Shown here: positions 13,692 through 13,721 of the stretch, one piece after another
How the letters are laid out: each line of letters starts with the position of its first letter
Position numbering within the stretch: the first letter of the stretch is position 1
Origin: an uncultured Lachnospiraceae bacterium
GTDB taxonomy: Bacteria; Bacillota; Clostridia; Lachnospirales; Lachnospiraceae
DNA: 13,721 bases
Direction: 5' to 3'
Assembly (NCBI GenBank): GCA_910579685.1
Contig: CAJTVN010000055.1
Location: forward strand, 1 to 13,721
Notes under the pieces: model-generated
The model's database searches: none
What the model was told of the DNA's origin: nothing
Seen by the model: the letters and a program-made list of their open reading frames with translations, nothing else
Made by a program: the position numbers and the translations under genes

Positions 13692-13721
13692 ATCGAGTAG
13701 GAGGGAGTGATTAGCTCCCGT
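13692..13721 (-). mobile_element. 3' end (domain VI) of a group IIC intron, partial, enters from right edge
   Basis: On the minus strand from 13721 to 13692 the sequence has the hairpin GGGAG, CTAATCA, CTCCC (13719-13715 with 13707-13703) followed by TCCTACTCGAT, ending in AT at 13692. Class C group II introns end in a domain VI of this form, finishing CUACUCGAU, with an adenosine about 7 nt from the 3' end (here at 13698) that bulges when UCCU-A-CUC pairs with an upstream GAG-AGGA. That upstream strand, domain V and the reverse transcriptase are outside the window. The proposed downstream exon begins at 13691. The call rests on recalled family sequence, not an alignment. Confidence 0.72.

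Overview
The window looks like chromosomal DNA from a Gram-positive anaerobe of the class Clostridia, most likely a Lachnospiraceae-type gut bacterium. The reasons are the tig-clpP-clpX-lon-engB gene order, strong GGAGG-type ribosome binding sites, moderately high GC, a fermentative D-lactate dehydrogenase and an ECF transporter S component. No plasmid or phage genes are seen. The genus cannot be fixed from the sequence alone.

Layout. From 13,027 down to 111 nearly everything lies on the minus strand. In transcription order these genes are a small VWA-like protein of unknown role, trigger factor (tig), ClpP, ClpX, Lon, the ribosome-assembly GTPase EngB/YsxC, an AI-2E-family membrane protein, D-lactate dehydrogenase, the tRNA pseudouridine synthase TruA, a VanZ-family membrane protein, a DUF308/HdeD-like membrane protein, an OmpR-family response regulator and a histidine kinase. 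One gene, an ECF transporter S component (13,117-13,656), runs on the plus strand, divergent from the VWA-like gene. The two share a 90-bp region holding back-to-back promoters. The longest stretch without a coding region is 146 bp (12,387-12,532) and holds the tig promoter. No gap exceeds 300 bases.

How the genes work together. The tig-clpP-clpX-lon-engB part is a protein-quality-control block: nascent-chain folding, two ATP-dependent proteases and 50S ribosome assembly. From engB onward the genes are packed with ATGA overlaps or 1-nt spacings, so a metabolic/tRNA/envelope group (AI-2E protein, D-LDH, TruA, VanZ, DUF308) leads without a visible break into a two-component system. The operon ends at a strong Rho-independent terminator at 50-78.

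The most interesting signal is at the two edges. Reading the minus strand, the last 46 bases (46 down to 1) match the 5' end of a bacterial class C (IIC) group II intron, starting 4 bases beyond the U-tract of the operon terminator, the target type known for this class. The first 30 bases of the minus strand (13,721 down to 13,692) look like the 3' end (domain VI) of a group IIC intron. The window therefore appears bracketed by two intron copies in the same orientation, with both interiors outside the window. No CRISPR array, tRNA, rRNA, insertion sequence or clearly new defence system was found.
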